Shown: positions 9,604 through 20,012, numbered from the stretch's first letter. The stretch is 64,000 bases of DNA from Mayamaea pseudoterrestris (GCA_027923505.1 BROI01000003.1:1-64000), one strand, 5' to 3'. The notes: generated from the letters alone by a model not told the origin. A program made the numbers and translations.

Positions 9604-10554
9604 TTACAATAGTTTGTTAAGGATCTGGCGGTAGTCGTCGTCCTCCATGGCAAGTTCTTGCAAGATAGTGAGCAGTGTTTCGATAATTTTTTGAAGCGCT
9701 TTGATAGCCGACTGTAACTGCAGTAAATTTGCGGCGTCCGGCTCCTTCTTTGCTTTGATGGCAAGGTGTCACATTATAAGAAGCTTGATTTTAATTATTT
9801 GTTTGAGCTTCATACATTCTTTTTCCAAACCTGTCATCTTTTTGCCATATTTGCCATATTTGCGGCATCTGCGGAGCGAGTGGAATATACATGCTTGCCA
9901 GTTGAAATAGCCACGGTAAAATTGGAATCAAAATGATTACGATCGAAACTCGGGCGACAATGGACGCATTTTGGAGACACTTCTGAGTGAAGTAAATGGA
10001 TGCCGCATTCTTGGCCGCCGTACTATTCGGCTATTTGCCGCGTATTTTGCGTGGCTGCATCGTCGGTGTATGAAGAATTTGGCGCGGGAGTTGACGTTGC
10101 GCGTCAGGTTCCAAGTGAAACTCACTTGCATCGATGCTGGAGTCGGCAACAAGGCACAGATCCTTGATTGTGTCCGTCATAACTTCCATGACTTCTTTCG
10201 CAATAGCCGTCGACGCAATGATGGGCGAGGAATGAGGCTTAATGATGTGCTTGTCGACTTGCAGCGACGCCGGCAACTCGGACATCGCAGGGGTCGGAGA
10301 ACCGAGAGCAACGGAGGCCTTATTATTGAACTGCTTATAAAATTATGTATTTAGAACGATAATGGCACGAGGCAAACATTGGTGAGCGGAAGATATTGTC
10401 ATAGCAGCAGAACTTGGAAATTACAGAGTCACATCAGTGCGCGTACCTCTAGCGCCGCCGCCATGCGGTCAGATTTGAAGCCGAAGCCGACCTTTCCATC
10501 GACGCTAGCTACAATGACGAAGATAACAAAGATGATCAAGACAAGGGATAGCAT
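9604..10554 (-). CDS. Secreted/membrane protein gene of uncertain exon structure
   Basis: The first two exons are well supported. 10554-10447 encodes a signal peptide (MLSLVLIIFVIFVIVASVDG) ending at GTACGC, and 10330-10126 follows a TATAAGCAG acceptor and ends at a perfect GTGAGT donor. Downstream I could not settle the splicing. One frame at about 9800-9930 encodes a membrane-like segment (IVIILIPILPWLFQLASMYI), and 9604-9769 is open for a coiled-coil-like end (DAANLLQLQSAIKALQKIIE...). The order resembles the neighbouring three-repeat gene: signal peptide, middle part, membrane span, helical tail. Either exon boundaries were missed or the 3' part is decaying. A related fragment lies at 12556-12700. 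Confidence 0.45.
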
Positions 10555-10855
10555 TGTGAAGGAGGGAAGGAATCCCAAAAGTTATCTCTGTGCGAGATTT
10601 TGCGTCCACGATGCCGCAGCTGCGCTTCTTGACCGTTACTCGTGTAAACCACTGCGACGTAGTTTTGGATCGCCATGACGACGAGTCGCGGAAAAAATCC
10701 ACTCGTCGGAGCGGTTTTTAAACCGTTTCGCTCCGCGCGGCGACGCTGCGACCGCCTCCGCCACAATCCACAGTCGCCTCGCTGCTGCTGCTCTCATTCT
10801 CAACTTATCAGTGGCATCTTTAGCATATTCAGTTTACTCTCATTGAAACGATTCA

Positions 10856-12218
10856 ATGTCTACCTTTGGAAGTACCTTTGGAAGTGCCGCAACTCCTGCT
10901 CGCGGCATTGGACCCAACGACCACCTCGTGGCGAACGCTGGCACGGACGCGACATCCTCGCTCTCGTGGAGCCCCACGGCAAACCTGCTGGTCTCGTCCA
11001 GCTGGGATAACAGCGTGCGAGTCTGGGAAGTGCAGACGCAAAATGTGGCGCCAGGGCAGACGCAGGTATTGGCGACTGCAAAGGCGCTAGGTAAGATTTT
11101 AACGTCAATGTCATCTGCTTGCCGCTTGCCTGTAGCCTTGACAATTAATAATTGCTCATCGTTCATGTCATTTTCAGTCACTCATTTGAAGCCAGTGTTG
11201 GACACTTGCTTTAGCCCGGATGGAAGTACCGTCTTTAGTGCTGGCGCTGACAACGCTGCTCGCATGTACACGCTTGGCCAACAGCAAGGACTTGCGACGC
11301 AAATTGGAGCGCATGACGCTCCAATCAAGTGTATTGGCTTTTGCAAGAATTTGAATTTGCTTGTCACCGGAGGCTGGGATTGCAAGGTATGTGAGACGTG
11401 AATGTCTGTTTTGCAAGCGCAGGATGTCATCACATTCTGCATTGTAATGTCGACAGGCGCATGCCGTAATCATATTGTACTAAATAACTAATGCTCTCTT
11501 GTTCTTGTCTTTATGAAAGCTTAAATTCTGGGATTGTCGCTCGCAGACACCGGCTGGCCAGTTTGATTTGCCGGAACGAGTCTATGCCATGGATGTTCGC
11601 GAAAATAAAATTGTCGTTGCCACGGCGGGGCGCCATGTGGTCGCCTACGATACAACCAGCGGTGGACCGACGCAATTTTACCGAAAGGAGAGTCCTCTCA
11701 AGTATCAGACGCGTTGCATTACTTGCTTTCCAGACATGTCAGGCTTTGCGATTGGGAGTATCGAAGGGCGTGTGGGAATCCATTATTTCGACAAGGTTGG
11801 ACCGAATGGCAAGGATAGCTTTGCCTTCAAGTGCCATCGAGAGCAGACCAACACATACGCTGTCAATGCAATTGCTTTCCATGTAAGTCTGTTCGCTCAA
11901 GGTATGCATCGGTATCATCAGCATGGTACAATCGTTTCTCATTGCAGTGCCCTCTCTCAGCCCGTATATAAAACCTTTGTGACATGTGGCTCTGATGGTG
12001 TGATTAATTCTTGGGACAAGGACAACAAGCAACGACTCAAAGGGTTTCCTGCGCTTCAACACCCTATTACTGCGGCGGCGTTCAGCACTCAGGGTGACTT
12101 GTTTGCCTTTGCAAGCTGCTATGACTGGAGCAAGGGCAGCAGCCATGCTCAGACGGGCAATGATATTTTTATTCACCCGGTCAGTGAAGAGGAAGTCAAG
12201 CCTAAAAGTAAATCGTGA
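10856..12218 (+). CDS. RAE1: mRNA export factor RAE1/GLE2
   Basis: WD40 protein of the nuclear pore that binds NUP98-type GLEBS motifs and works in mRNA export and mitosis. Exons 10856-11090, 11178-11386, 11520-11882 and 11961-12218 join in frame to 354 residues, close to human RAE1 (368). The short N-terminus (MSTFGSTFGS) is family-like. Blades include SWDNSVRVWEV, GADNAARMY, GGWDCKLKFWDCR and GSDGVINSWDKD. The C-terminal family signature FAFASCYDWSKG is present, with the polar tail EEVKPKSK. All introns are GT-AG and 78-133 bp long. Confidence 0.95.
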
Positions 12219-12555
12219 TGCTTGTGGCTGGTACTTTTGTCTAGATGCTTGATGTTGAATGCGCTGAACCGCAAAACATATTTAGCAACAAAACCGCAGC
12301 AATGAACAAAGCGCTTGTATGAGTTGTAAATTGTCATATGTGATTAATAGAATACAGTAGTTTAATTTTATGTGCAACATACTGCTGTTTTCGCCATCTG
12401 CATGATACTGCTTCAAGGTGGAATTTGCCTTCCTTTGAATCAATGCGACAAATGATTTTCATCCCAAGAACTTGTGCCTTTGGGAAGAGCAAGAACGAGA
12501 GCAATCAGGGAAGACAACTCCATAGATCATAATGTCCATCAAAATGCCACACAAA
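12219..12555. other. Intergenic, no gene seen
   Basis: 3' flank of RAE1. AT-rich, with no open frame worth reporting. Confidence 0.4.
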
Positions 12556-12700
12556 CGCTGACGGTAGTTGTTGTCCACCACGTCATGTTCTTACAAGAGT
12601 TTGAGCAGTGTTTCAATATCATTTCGAAGCGCTTGGATTGCCAACTATAACTGCATCAGATTTGCGGCGTTTGGCTCCTTGTTTGCTTTGACGGCAAGGT
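12556..12700 (-). pseudogene. Decayed copy of the 3' coding end of the 9.6-kb gene
   Basis: Translating the minus strand gives a run collinear with 9604-9769: LAVKANKEPNAANLMQL, stop, LAIQALRNDIETLLKLL, stop, then EHDVVDNNYRQ. The counterpart reads LAIKAKKEPDAANLLQL, SAIKALQKIIETLLTIL, then QELAMEDDDYRQ. The DNA is roughly three-quarters identical by eye over about 145 bp. Two in-frame stops and no flanking exons indicate a dead fragment of a duplicated host gene. Confidence 0.7.
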
Positions 12701-12817
12701 CAATCATCGCTCATCAAGACGACAGATGAAGATGCTTTCCAGCATACATGTGGAATAAGGCAAATTGCAGGGCGAACGACGACTTGTTGCTAGATGGGGT
12801 TTAAACTGCGTTATATG

Positions 12818-13246
12818 TTACGACTCGTCTATAGACTTTCCGCTCAATTCGTAATCAGCATCCAGCTTCATGGCTTTTAAGTGCACTTGAAACATGATTT
12901 CCTTGACATCATGTTCGTGTGTCTCAAAAACTTGCTCGGAATCATCCACCATGAGAAACGTTGCCATTGGCCGATCGGCCCGACTATGCACGTCCACATT
13001 GATCTTGAGGTTTGGATTGGCCTTGTAAAAGCGAGTGGCTTGCACTTGCCGTAGTAACTCTCGGGCTGATCTCGTTCGTGCATCAAATGCTGCAGCATGT
13101 GTATAATGAAACAAATGAGCGATAACGAACTCGTGACTGTCGCGAAAGCAAAATCAACGCAGGCACTCACGATTGAATGATATATCTATTTGTCTCAAAT
13201 ACTTGAAAAGGTGGGTAGAAACATCCTTTTGGAATTTAATCGGCAT
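12818..13246 (-). CDS. MRPL53: Mitochondrial large-subunit ribosomal protein mL53 family
   Basis: Two exons, 13246-13171 and 13089-12818, joined across an 81-bp GTGAGT...CAG intron, give 115 residues. The joined product reads DISFNPFDARTRSARELLRQ, then a block matching the thioredoxin-like fold of mL53 (human: VQFCPF...STRTFLQTV...NCSVIADVRHDG). NPNLKINVDVHSRADRPMA and the following strand with VDDSEQVFETHEHDVKE align to the rest. The split NPF motif across the intron confirms the junction. This small subunit of the mitoribosome is nucleus-encoded. Assignment is from remembered family sequence, so paralogous L51/S25-fold proteins are the main alternative. Confidence 0.75.
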
Positions 13247-14246
13247 GGTGACGAAGATATAGCCACCAGAAATTGAGCGACAGCGGCAGATTTCTCATGG
13301 TGATCGCTTGCGTGCCGCGACGATTGATTCAGTAACGGTAAGACGCCATCAGAGTACCGGTACGATGCGCGTCACTCTTCTTGTTCGACTTTTCAACTAT
13401 CGCTGCATCGCGCATCGCATTTACTGTTGGTCATACTCTGCTGATCACAAAAGCACACACATGCACAAGCTCTTGTTGCTCATACCGTATTATTTAGGCT
13501 TTCCAGTAGCATGAGACAAGTCTGCCACGCTGGCTGGACTTCTTGTCTTTGTCAGCTTACTTGGCGTTTGCGCCCTGGCATGGACTTGGTGGTCGAAACG
13601 AGGCAACCTCAAAGTAAAGCGACTGGCGCTTATATTTGTGAAGAAGTATTACGCTGCTGCATAAGTAACGAGCATTGGTAGAACAATACACGGACAGTGA
13701 TCTGGAATTGGCTGAATATGTAAATGATCAAGCGCGAGCATTTATGATGGCCAGTATGTTTCATAAGTCGCAGAACGCACTTGCTTGCCTTTCGTCGCTT
13801 ACGTGGGCATCTGGTGACGACAAGTTTGAATCTAGTTTACTTCGCATGATCGTCGGACGCTTGGTCATGGCAAGGGGCTCCGGGTGCGATCCCCCAAACA
13901 GGAACAAGTTGGACAAGTACCCATTCATATTTCTTTCTGTGCTAAGTGTGCAGGGAAATGGCATTTTAAGACAGTCCGCGGCACTCTGAGCATCTTGCAC
14001 GCCAATATCTTGACCCAGATGCCGCGCGGTGGGCAATTTTCGCGGCGAGCATCGACCGGTCACCTCGACGGAACAACGTCTAATGACGCGCTTGATTTGT
14101 TAGTTCTCGGTTGGTTGCAACCGAGCCGCAGTATGGATGAAAAGCCAAATGCGACCTCCATTCTTGATAAGAAATTTTGATTGATATAGTAAAGAAAATG
14201 GTATCGAGTTGACAAGCGACGGCAAGAGTAGTCTCATACAAATACA
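13247..14246. other. Intergenic kilobase with weak coding fragments
   Basis: Holds the mL53 promoter side and the 3' flank of the EXS gene. A plus-strand stretch at about 13515-13663 encodes a membrane segment with a basic tail (LLVFVSLLGVCALAWTWW, then SKRGNLKVKR) ending in a stop. It is preceded by a stop and has no ATG, so it could be the last exon of an unresolved small gene. An open frame at 13675-13989 (104 codons) has no recognisable feature. Confidence 0.3.
13355..13362. promoter_or_regulatory. TACCGGTA palindrome upstream of mL53
   Basis: 109 bp before the mL53 ATG (minus strand). One of eight copies; role inferred from position. Confidence 0.45.
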
Positions 14247-16418
14247 TCAATTCGTTGCCCACATGGCCAGGCCGACAAATGCAGCGGCCCACAGGCACAG
14301 CTCGGCAGTGAACATCTTGCGTCGCATTTCCTTGTCGCACTCGAGCCGCTGGTAAATGGTCAGCTTTTCTGTGATTGTGTAAGGTCGACGTGGATTATCG
14401 TGGAAGCTTTCCGGTGTATCAGTCGCAAGTTGCTTGTTTGCATCTTGCTCGTCCATGCGAATCGTCTTGACTTCTAAATATAGAAAGCCCCAAAAGGTTC
14501 TTCGTAAGATTTCAGCCACGGGCAGCAAGACTCCAACGTAGCTATTCGTGTCTGAAGAGAATGTAGTGATATGATGCCTTCCCGATGGTGAAAGGTGGTA
14601 CGCAGGAATGAAGCAGAGCATCCACGTCAATCTGAAGACGATATTGTAGGCCAAGATACCCCAGTAAAATGAGTCACTTTTGTACAGTCGCTTCGGTCGT
14701 AGCTTGATCTGCTTCAGACTTGGTATCCTTCGACAAACGAAACGACAGACACGTGACACCATCTCGCAGATTGGTTGAAAGTAATATTGCTGACAAAGCA
14801 GTAACAGTCGATTGTTCGGGTTGACTGAGGAAATGGTTGCACAATATCCACTTGTGCTCGAACTCGCGCTGCTGGCATTATCCAGCCCATCCTCTTTCGG
14901 TACCAAGACAAGCAGTTCCCAATCCACAACAACATCCCACCATATCTGGTACAAGACGCAGAAAGCGAACGACGCAATCCACACAGGTCCGCGACGGTTC
15001 TCCGAATGTACCATGCCGTACATGATGACACACGCCGCCGTCAAATACTTGAAGGCATTCCCCAAGTACGGCCATCGCTTCCCGTGATCATAAGCCTCTC
15101 GCAGCGTCTGCAAAAACTTGAACCAAAGTGGCAGCAACGCACAAGATGGCAAAATCACATTGTGCAGAATCCAGCTGCTCTCCAGAATCCTGCCCGAAGT
15201 ATTCAAACCATACTGTCCCGAAACTGTACCCGCAATAACAGTCACATAGTAGCTCAATGCAAACAAAACATCTTGTCCCGGCCTCACCAAACTCGTCAAC
15301 ACGTCACCCAGAAACAAGTCACGAAACAAACTCTTGGAAAAGGGCGCCATGAAAACAAACTTGATGGTGCTCCAAAACCGCGCCCGTCGACCCACTGGAA
15401 AAAAGGCTCGCACAATCAAGACGGACAGAAAAATGAGTGGCAAAATCTTGGCCGGCGTCGAGTCGCCCATGTGATTAAAGGCTTCAATGAACAAGTGAAA
15501 GTTGAACAGTATAGGCATGCACAAGTCGAGAGCCGCGCCCACCACCGATGGACCCGATGGAGCGTAGGTGGCGTTGGACGTTGACGATGACGCGTTCCGA
15601 AAGAAAAAAAAGGCACCAAGGCGCGTAATGCGGTACTCGCTGGGCCGCGGCATGCTGTGCGCCAAGCTCAACGCCAGTGGATTGGACGCGGCAGCGATGC
15701 GTGACTGTAACCTTGATGATGGAGGTGATGCTGCATGACTTCCACCATCAGTTGACGGCACTAGTGCAATGCGTTCGCTGCGAACGTCATCATGGTCTTG
15801 CTGTTCGTCGTCGTCATCATCGTCATCCTCGTCCCAAGTGTCGGCAAACTCTCGAATGCTTGACAAGGAATTGTTTTCGTCGTCGTCACCGTCGTTACTT
15901 GATCCTCGTGCTCGTCGAGATACTTTTGGGTTGTTATTGTTATGACTGACGATAGTATTGGACTGATTAGTTTGTGCGCCAGTCGGTTGATTGAGAGACC
16001 CGACTGCTACTGCGCCCGAAGCTTGCGCGAGTAGCGACGGTGCACTATTATTGCGAGCCAGCGGACTCCTTGTGAAACCAGCCGCGGCATCGCCCTCCTG
16101 ATTGTCATCATGTTCGCCACTAACACTCCGACTTGTCGTCGTCGTTTCCTCCGCATGTTGCGTTCCCGGCAGAAAGAGCAACTCGTCGCAGGCCACTCCG
16201 TTCCGCCGCCAAGTACGCAGCGAGTAGGCCACCATGATGAGTGTAAAGGCCAAAAGCGCGGGTCCTCGATAGACGCGAAGGGAGGATGGATCGCGCGTTT
16301 TTGTTTTCAAATCGTAGGCCAAGACGCAGCCGAGAATGATGAGGAGTGTCGCCTTGGGCTTCAAGACTTGCTCCGAAACGACAAAGGAGCCGACTGCGGC
16401 CAATACTGAAATGTCCAT
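14247..16418 (-). CDS. EXS-domain multi-pass membrane protein (XPR1/ERD1-like, no SPX)
   Basis: One exon of 723 codons. Two hydrophobic segments near the N-terminus are followed by a long low-complexity region (about 95-240) with acidic and Ser/Asn runs. Residues about 310-720 form the EXS domain, which includes PSCALLPLWFKFLQTLREAY, then GKRWPYLGNAFKYLTA, QIWWDVVVDWELL and AEILRRTFWGFLYLE. EXS is the transmembrane part of XPR1/PHO1 phosphate exporters and of yeast ERD1. The SPX domain that usually precedes it in exporters is absent, so a Golgi ERD1-like role in phosphate recycling and protein retention is at least as likely as plasma-membrane export. Confidence 0.85.
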   Translation of the reverse strand: MDISVLAAVGSFVVSEQVLKPKATLLIILGCVLAYDLKTKTRDPSSLRVYRGPALLAFTLIMVAYSLRTWRRNGVACDELLFLPGTQHAEETTTTSRSVSGEHDDNQEGDAAAGFTRSPLARNNSAPSLLAQASGAVAVGSLNQPTGAQTNQSNTIVSHNNNNPKVSRRARGSSNDGDDDENNSLSSIREFADTWDEDDDDDDDEQQDHDDVRSERIALVPSTDGGSHAASPPSSRLQSRIAAASNPLALSLAHSMPRPSEYRITRLGAFFFFRNASSSTSNATYAPSGPSVVGAALDLCMPILFNFHLFIEAFNHMGDSTPAKILPLIFLSVLIVRAFFPVGRRARFWSTIKFVFMAPFSKSLFRDLFLGDVLTSLVRPGQDVLFALSYYVTVIAGTVSGQYGLNTSGRILESSWILHNVILPSCALLPLWFKFLQTLREAYDHGKRWPYLGNAFKYLTAACVIMYGMVHSENRRGPVWIASFAFCVLYQIWWDVVVDWELLVLVPKEDGLDNASSASSSTSGYCATISSVNPNNRLLLLCQQYYFQPICEMVSRVCRFVCRRIPSLKQIKLRPKRLYKSDSFYWGILAYNIVFRLTWMLCFIPAYHLSPSGRHHITTFSSDTNSYVGVLLPVAEILRRTFWGFLYLEVKTIRMDEQDANKQLATDTPESFHDNPRRPYTITEKLTIYQRLECDKEMRRKMFTAELCLWAAAFVGLAMWATN

Positions 16419-16425
16419 TGCTAAT

Positions 16426-16465
16426 GCTGCTGCTACTGCTGCTGCTACTGCTGCTGCTGCTGCTT
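16426..16465. repeat. Interrupted (CTG)n microsatellite
   Basis: Runs of CTG/GCT triplets with two ACT interruptions, just upstream of the EXS start codon and so probably in its 5' UTR. Confidence 0.8.
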
Positions 16466-16798
16466 CGATACTGATAGTGGACTATTTACTAGCTTTCATG
16501 TAATTGTCAAGCAATTGCAGCCTTCTTTAATTGCATCCGGTCTCTGCGTGACCAGAAAGAACATCGCTGCGGCACTCTCGGGTCACTTGCTCTTTAGCGA
16601 TAGAAAAAGGCAGTAGCGACGTTACAACGTTTGGTTTACGAACGCCTGTGAGTGGGTGACTGACGTTTCAAGGTTTGCGCTGCCATGACCTTCATTGCTT
16701 TGACTCATCCATTGCGGCAATCGGCATACGAGTAGCAGTAGTCAAGTCTATCACTCTTTCCATAGCATCAATCACACTACTATATAATCAATACAGCC

Positions 16799-17336
16799 AT
16801 GAACAAGTTGATCAAGTCAATCGTTACACTCGTTTGCCTCTGTTTTCTGCCAACAATTAGTGCCTTTTCACCATCGCCAATCGCAGGACGCTCAAACACC
16901 GCTCTGAACGTATTCGGCAACAAGAAGCAGTCACCAGCCAAAGCAGAAGCGGCTGGAGACTATTGGAAGGGCGAGGTATGTGACGAAAACCTCAGAGTGA
17001 GCGCGCGCGTCATTTCCTTTTTATGTCGAGGATGATGGTCATACTTTTTGTCATTTACATTCAATTTGGCTCACACTACGTTCATTTTCTTAGTGGGTAT
17101 GCAAGGACTGCGGCTACATTTACCAACGAGGCGAATGCGCCGGTCTCTACTTTGAGGAGCAAGGTCCAGGCTTTCGCTGTCCGCAATGTTCCGGTCCGCG
17201 TCGTCGGTACGCCAAAAAGGTGGGCGATGTGGTTGGAACGACGCTAGATGGAGGCGATGCTCCCATTTTGCTGTTTTCCTTTGGAGGAGTCATTGCTACC
17301 ATTGCTTTTGGTATTTGGGCAGTGAACAATCTGTAA
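16799..17336 (+). CDS. Plastid-targeted membrane-anchored rubredoxin
   Basis: Two exons, 16799-16975 and 17094-17336, with a GTATGT...TAG intron, encode 139 residues. The leader is a signal peptide with the ASAFAP-type site ISAF, followed by a Ser/Arg transit stretch, as expected for a secondary plastid. The rubredoxin domain has both CxxC knuckles (WVCKDCGYIY and FRCPQCSGP) for one iron. The C-terminus has a hydrophobic segment that should anchor it in a membrane (ILLFSFGGVIATIAFGIWAV). This matches the RubA type of cyanobacteria and plastids, known for photosystem assembly. A thylakoid location is inferred from that family. Confidence 0.92.
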
Positions 17337-17509
17337 ATGAATATTACCAAGTGAACTTGTGCGATGATGCGATGATTCTTTATGAACGAGCGCCACCATG
17401 TTCAAGTCAACCATTTAGAACATGATAAAAAGCTAGTAAGTCGATACTTTTGCTGCTATTATTACTCAAGAATGTTGTGTACTGTACACTGTAGGAATAA
17501 ATGCCCGAG

Positions 17510-17662
17510 CTACGCGAAACGTCCACCATGTGGCATGCCTTTTTGCACCTCCTCCGCCATTTTATCCTTATCCGATGCAGTTGACCGTAGTTCCAAAGCA
17601 TCTTGCGAAGGTGATGTACTCTTTTTCGCGTCCTTGTAATCACAGTAGGGTGGATGGGGCAT
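17510..17662 (-). CDS. Small ORF, 50 residues, unknown
   Basis: A complete ATG-to-TAG frame that reads like protein rather than noise: MPHPPYCDYKD, a Ser/Thr-rich middle, then DKMAEEVQKGMPHGGRFA. It lies between the convergent ends of rubredoxin and the PLAC8-like gene, 135 bp downstream of the latter's stop. It has one Cys and no signal or membrane segment. Either an independent small gene or a 3' exon whose partner I did not find. Confidence 0.45.
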   Translation of the reverse strand: MPHPPYCDYKDAKKSTSPSQDALELRSTASDKDKMAEEVQKGMPHGGRFA

Positions 17663-17797
17663 ATAGCATCAAAGGCTAACAAGGTTTGACAATAACCGCT
17701 TACGAAACGGCATGCCAGTATGTCAGGAGTTAAACGTTTTCATTTATTGCAAGCTAGATAGTAATATACAATTGCCACTACTATAGGATATTCCTTG

Positions 17798-18472
17798 TTA
17801 AACATGATGCTGACGGCGAGGGCAGCAGCTCTCGTGACAATAATCGTCATCACCCGAGTTACGCGACATTTGCACAACCGTGCAGCAGGGAAGCCAGACG
17901 GAGCAGCAACAGTCGTCAAGGGTCCTATCGTAGTCTTGATGCTTGCGGCGAACGTGGGCGCGGGTGCGGATCATCAAAAATATCACGTACAAGCCGAAGA
18001 ATCGGTTCGTCAGGTACTGAACTGACCAAATGAAGCGGATAGTCGGATCAACATCATTGGCGTTAATGGAGTTGATTGCAAGCTTGCCTGTGCTTGCATT
18101 GATGACAAAGTTTACAATGCCCAATGTCGCCGCCAAAATCAAGAGTACTTTATAGGCGCTCCAGTGAAGGTTTCGACTTGTTTGAACGCCGAAAGGATCC
18201 AACTGGTTGCGCGTCATCACCCAGCCAAGCGCAATCGGACTGCAAAAGAAGGAAAACCAAAACATTCGATAGCAGCAGCAGCCGCTATTCGGACCCGCGC
18301 AACAGTCGCAAACTCCGTAACGCCGCTGACCAGGTGAAATCAAGATCACGGCTCCATCATGATCTCCACCTTGATCAGTAAACAGTCCATCGCTTTCCTC
18401 CATCACAGTGCCTTGCTCAATGCTAGTAGCGACATCATCCGCATACTTACCACTCTTTCCAATCTCCATCAT
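17798..18472 (-). CDS. PLAC8-like cysteine-rich membrane protein
   Basis: Cys clusters CDCCAGPNSGCCCYR and CCCSVWLPCC flank two hydrophobic segments (about 155-180 and 195-225 of the open frame). This is the layout of PLAC8/DUF614 proteins, which in plants and fungi affect cell size and cadmium or calcium handling. The frame is open back to 18733 but has no ATG there; candidate starts are 18577, 18472 and 18403. I chose 18472 (MMEIGKSG). A perfect splice donor (GTAAGT) lies 15 bases inside it, so the 5' end may be spliced and the true N-terminus is uncertain. Confidence 0.6.
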   Translation of the reverse strand: MMEIGKSGKYADDVATSIEQGTVMEESDGLFTDQGGDHDGAVILISPGQRRYGVCDCCAGPNSGCCCYRMFWFSFFCSPIALGWVMTRNQLDPFGVQTSRNLHWSAYKVLLILAATLGIVNFVINASTGKLAINSINANDVDPTIRFIWSVQYLTNRFFGLYVIFLMIRTRAHVRRKHQDYDRTLDDCCCSVWLPCCTVVQMSRNSGDDDYCHESCCPRRQHHV

Positions 18473-19661
18473 GCAAATATATCCTCGATTCCTGCTGTAT
18501 GCTTGACTGTATTGAGCAACGCGGATTGTGACGGCATCAAATCGCACGGTCGAGAGGACTCGATGGAAAAGATCCATTTCAGCAGGGGTGTCAGAATTTC
18601 GATCGTGTGAAAGTGCACAATGACGAACGAACTGTTCCTCGTTGTTCCCGGGGAGTAATTTGAGTATGAATTTGCCGACAATACATGCATCATAGTATCT
18701 GCTTCTATGATAAAGAAGAGATGCATTGTGCAATATCGATATGGAGTCTCGTAGCGTTCATCTAGAATGCGTGTATCTGCGCTCGCAAAGTCGCGATTGT
18801 TATTATACGTCACTCCTGCGCAATGGGCTGGGAGCTGCGAGATTCATTTTGCCATTGATATATTATGCTAGGCAATTTTTTTTCTGACGCTGTCGAAGGC
18901 CTGTTGCTTGCCTTTACAGTTAATCTCGTTTAAAGCGCTCTGTCTCGGTGATTGTGCCAATTACCATGCTTTGAATATACATGAACTTGATGCATGGCGA
19001 GGCCAGCGGTCTTGACTGACTTTGGTCCGTCGCTATTGGTGGCCGACTAAACTGCGTTTCACAGAAGGCGATGAATCAAGCAATGGGCGAATGCATACAA
19101 AAGTAGGACTCGAAGCTTGTTTACTTCACAGATTGCAGAGTCCGCATCGACACTGGAAGGAAAAAGAAAACTAATATTGCATCGTTGATACTTTACCTCT
19201 AGAAATGTGCCCTATCATTTAACTCTCCCTCAACTTTAAGGCGTCGCCTTTACGATTGGAAATAGTTGTGATTATTGTACGCGGACTTGGATGGGCAGAT
19301 GATGATACCTCGCTTGTATCGAGCTGAGCGGTTACAGCGCCACATGGTGATGAAGCAAATACAAGAGATTCGAGATGATTCTTTGTCTTCTCGTCTCCGG
19401 GAACCCAGCGCTGTGTATTCCCGGCGACAAGAAAGCGCGACAGCGGAAGCAACGCAAGATACGTGGGCACTGCCTTAAGCGGGTATAATAAACGACACCT
19501 TGGCGGCGAATTTCATGCCCCTTCACAAAGTCACACATCAAGTACTACTACACTTCGTTGTCCGCACGATGATTATAAAATGTAAATGCTCTACCTAATT
19601 ATGCATACCAGTCCTCATGTATGTAATTTCACAAGTAGCTATTGTGCAGAGCACGAAGTGG
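18473..19661. other. Intergenic with one candidate small ORF
   Basis: Mostly without coding signal. At 19299-19478 (+) a 59-codon ATG frame (MMIPRLYRAERLQRHMVMKQ...) looks coding. The opposite strand at 19219-19470 is also open for 83 codons with protein-like composition but no ATG. Only one can be real, and I cannot choose. Confidence 0.3.
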
Positions 19662-20012
19662 CTAGGAACCCCATCGATCTGCCTCGTCCATATCCGGCGC
19701 AGGCTCGTTCAATTTTTTTGTGATTCGGCGTATAAGTCCACTTGGCCGCGCTGGTTCTTCGCCCTTTCCTTCGCCCTTTTCATCGGGCGCAGCGCTCAGC
19801 TCCTTTAATTCGTTATGCTCGACGAGAAGCGTACCAACTGCCTCAAGTTTCTTCTCCGCAGTCTTGGCAGACAACTCCAGCATGTCCTCCTGATGCACTA
19901 GGAGGGTGCCGACACACTCGTCACGTTTCGTATTGGGCATGGTATCGTGTCGATGCAGAAAAGGTGTGTGAAAGTGAGAGGGATGAGCAGGATCTTTGGG
20001 TCGTGTCGCCAT
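19662..20012 (-). CDS. Small acidic/basic protein with a two-fold internal repeat
   Basis: One exon of 116 codons; a second ATG at 19940 (MPNTKRDEC) is an equally good start. The middle has two copies of a roughly 25-residue unit beginning VGTLLVHQEDMLELSAK and VGTLLVEHNELKELSAA, likely helical. The tail is charged (RRITKKLNEPAPDMDEAD). No family recognised. Confidence 0.45.
   Translation of the reverse strand: MATRPKDPAHPSHFHTPFLHRHDTMPNTKRDECVGTLLVHQEDMLELSAKTAEKKLEAVGTLLVEHNELKELSAAPDEKGEGKGEEPARPSGLIRRITKKLNEPAPDMDEADRWGS

Noticed and set aside
10031-10285. 84-codon minus-strand ORF as a separate gene
   Set aside because: It begins inside a spliced exon of the signal-peptide gene (10330-10126) and continues past a perfect GTGAGT donor into intron-like sequence.
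13675-13989. 104-codon plus-strand frame
   Set aside because: No recognisable feature, an equally long antisense frame, and no splice partner that restores a domain; kept only as a note in the gap entry.
15006-15584. 192-codon plus-strand frame inside the EXS gene
   Set aside because: Antisense shadow of a membrane protein, rich in Gln/His/Arg as expected from reverse-complemented hydrophobic codons.
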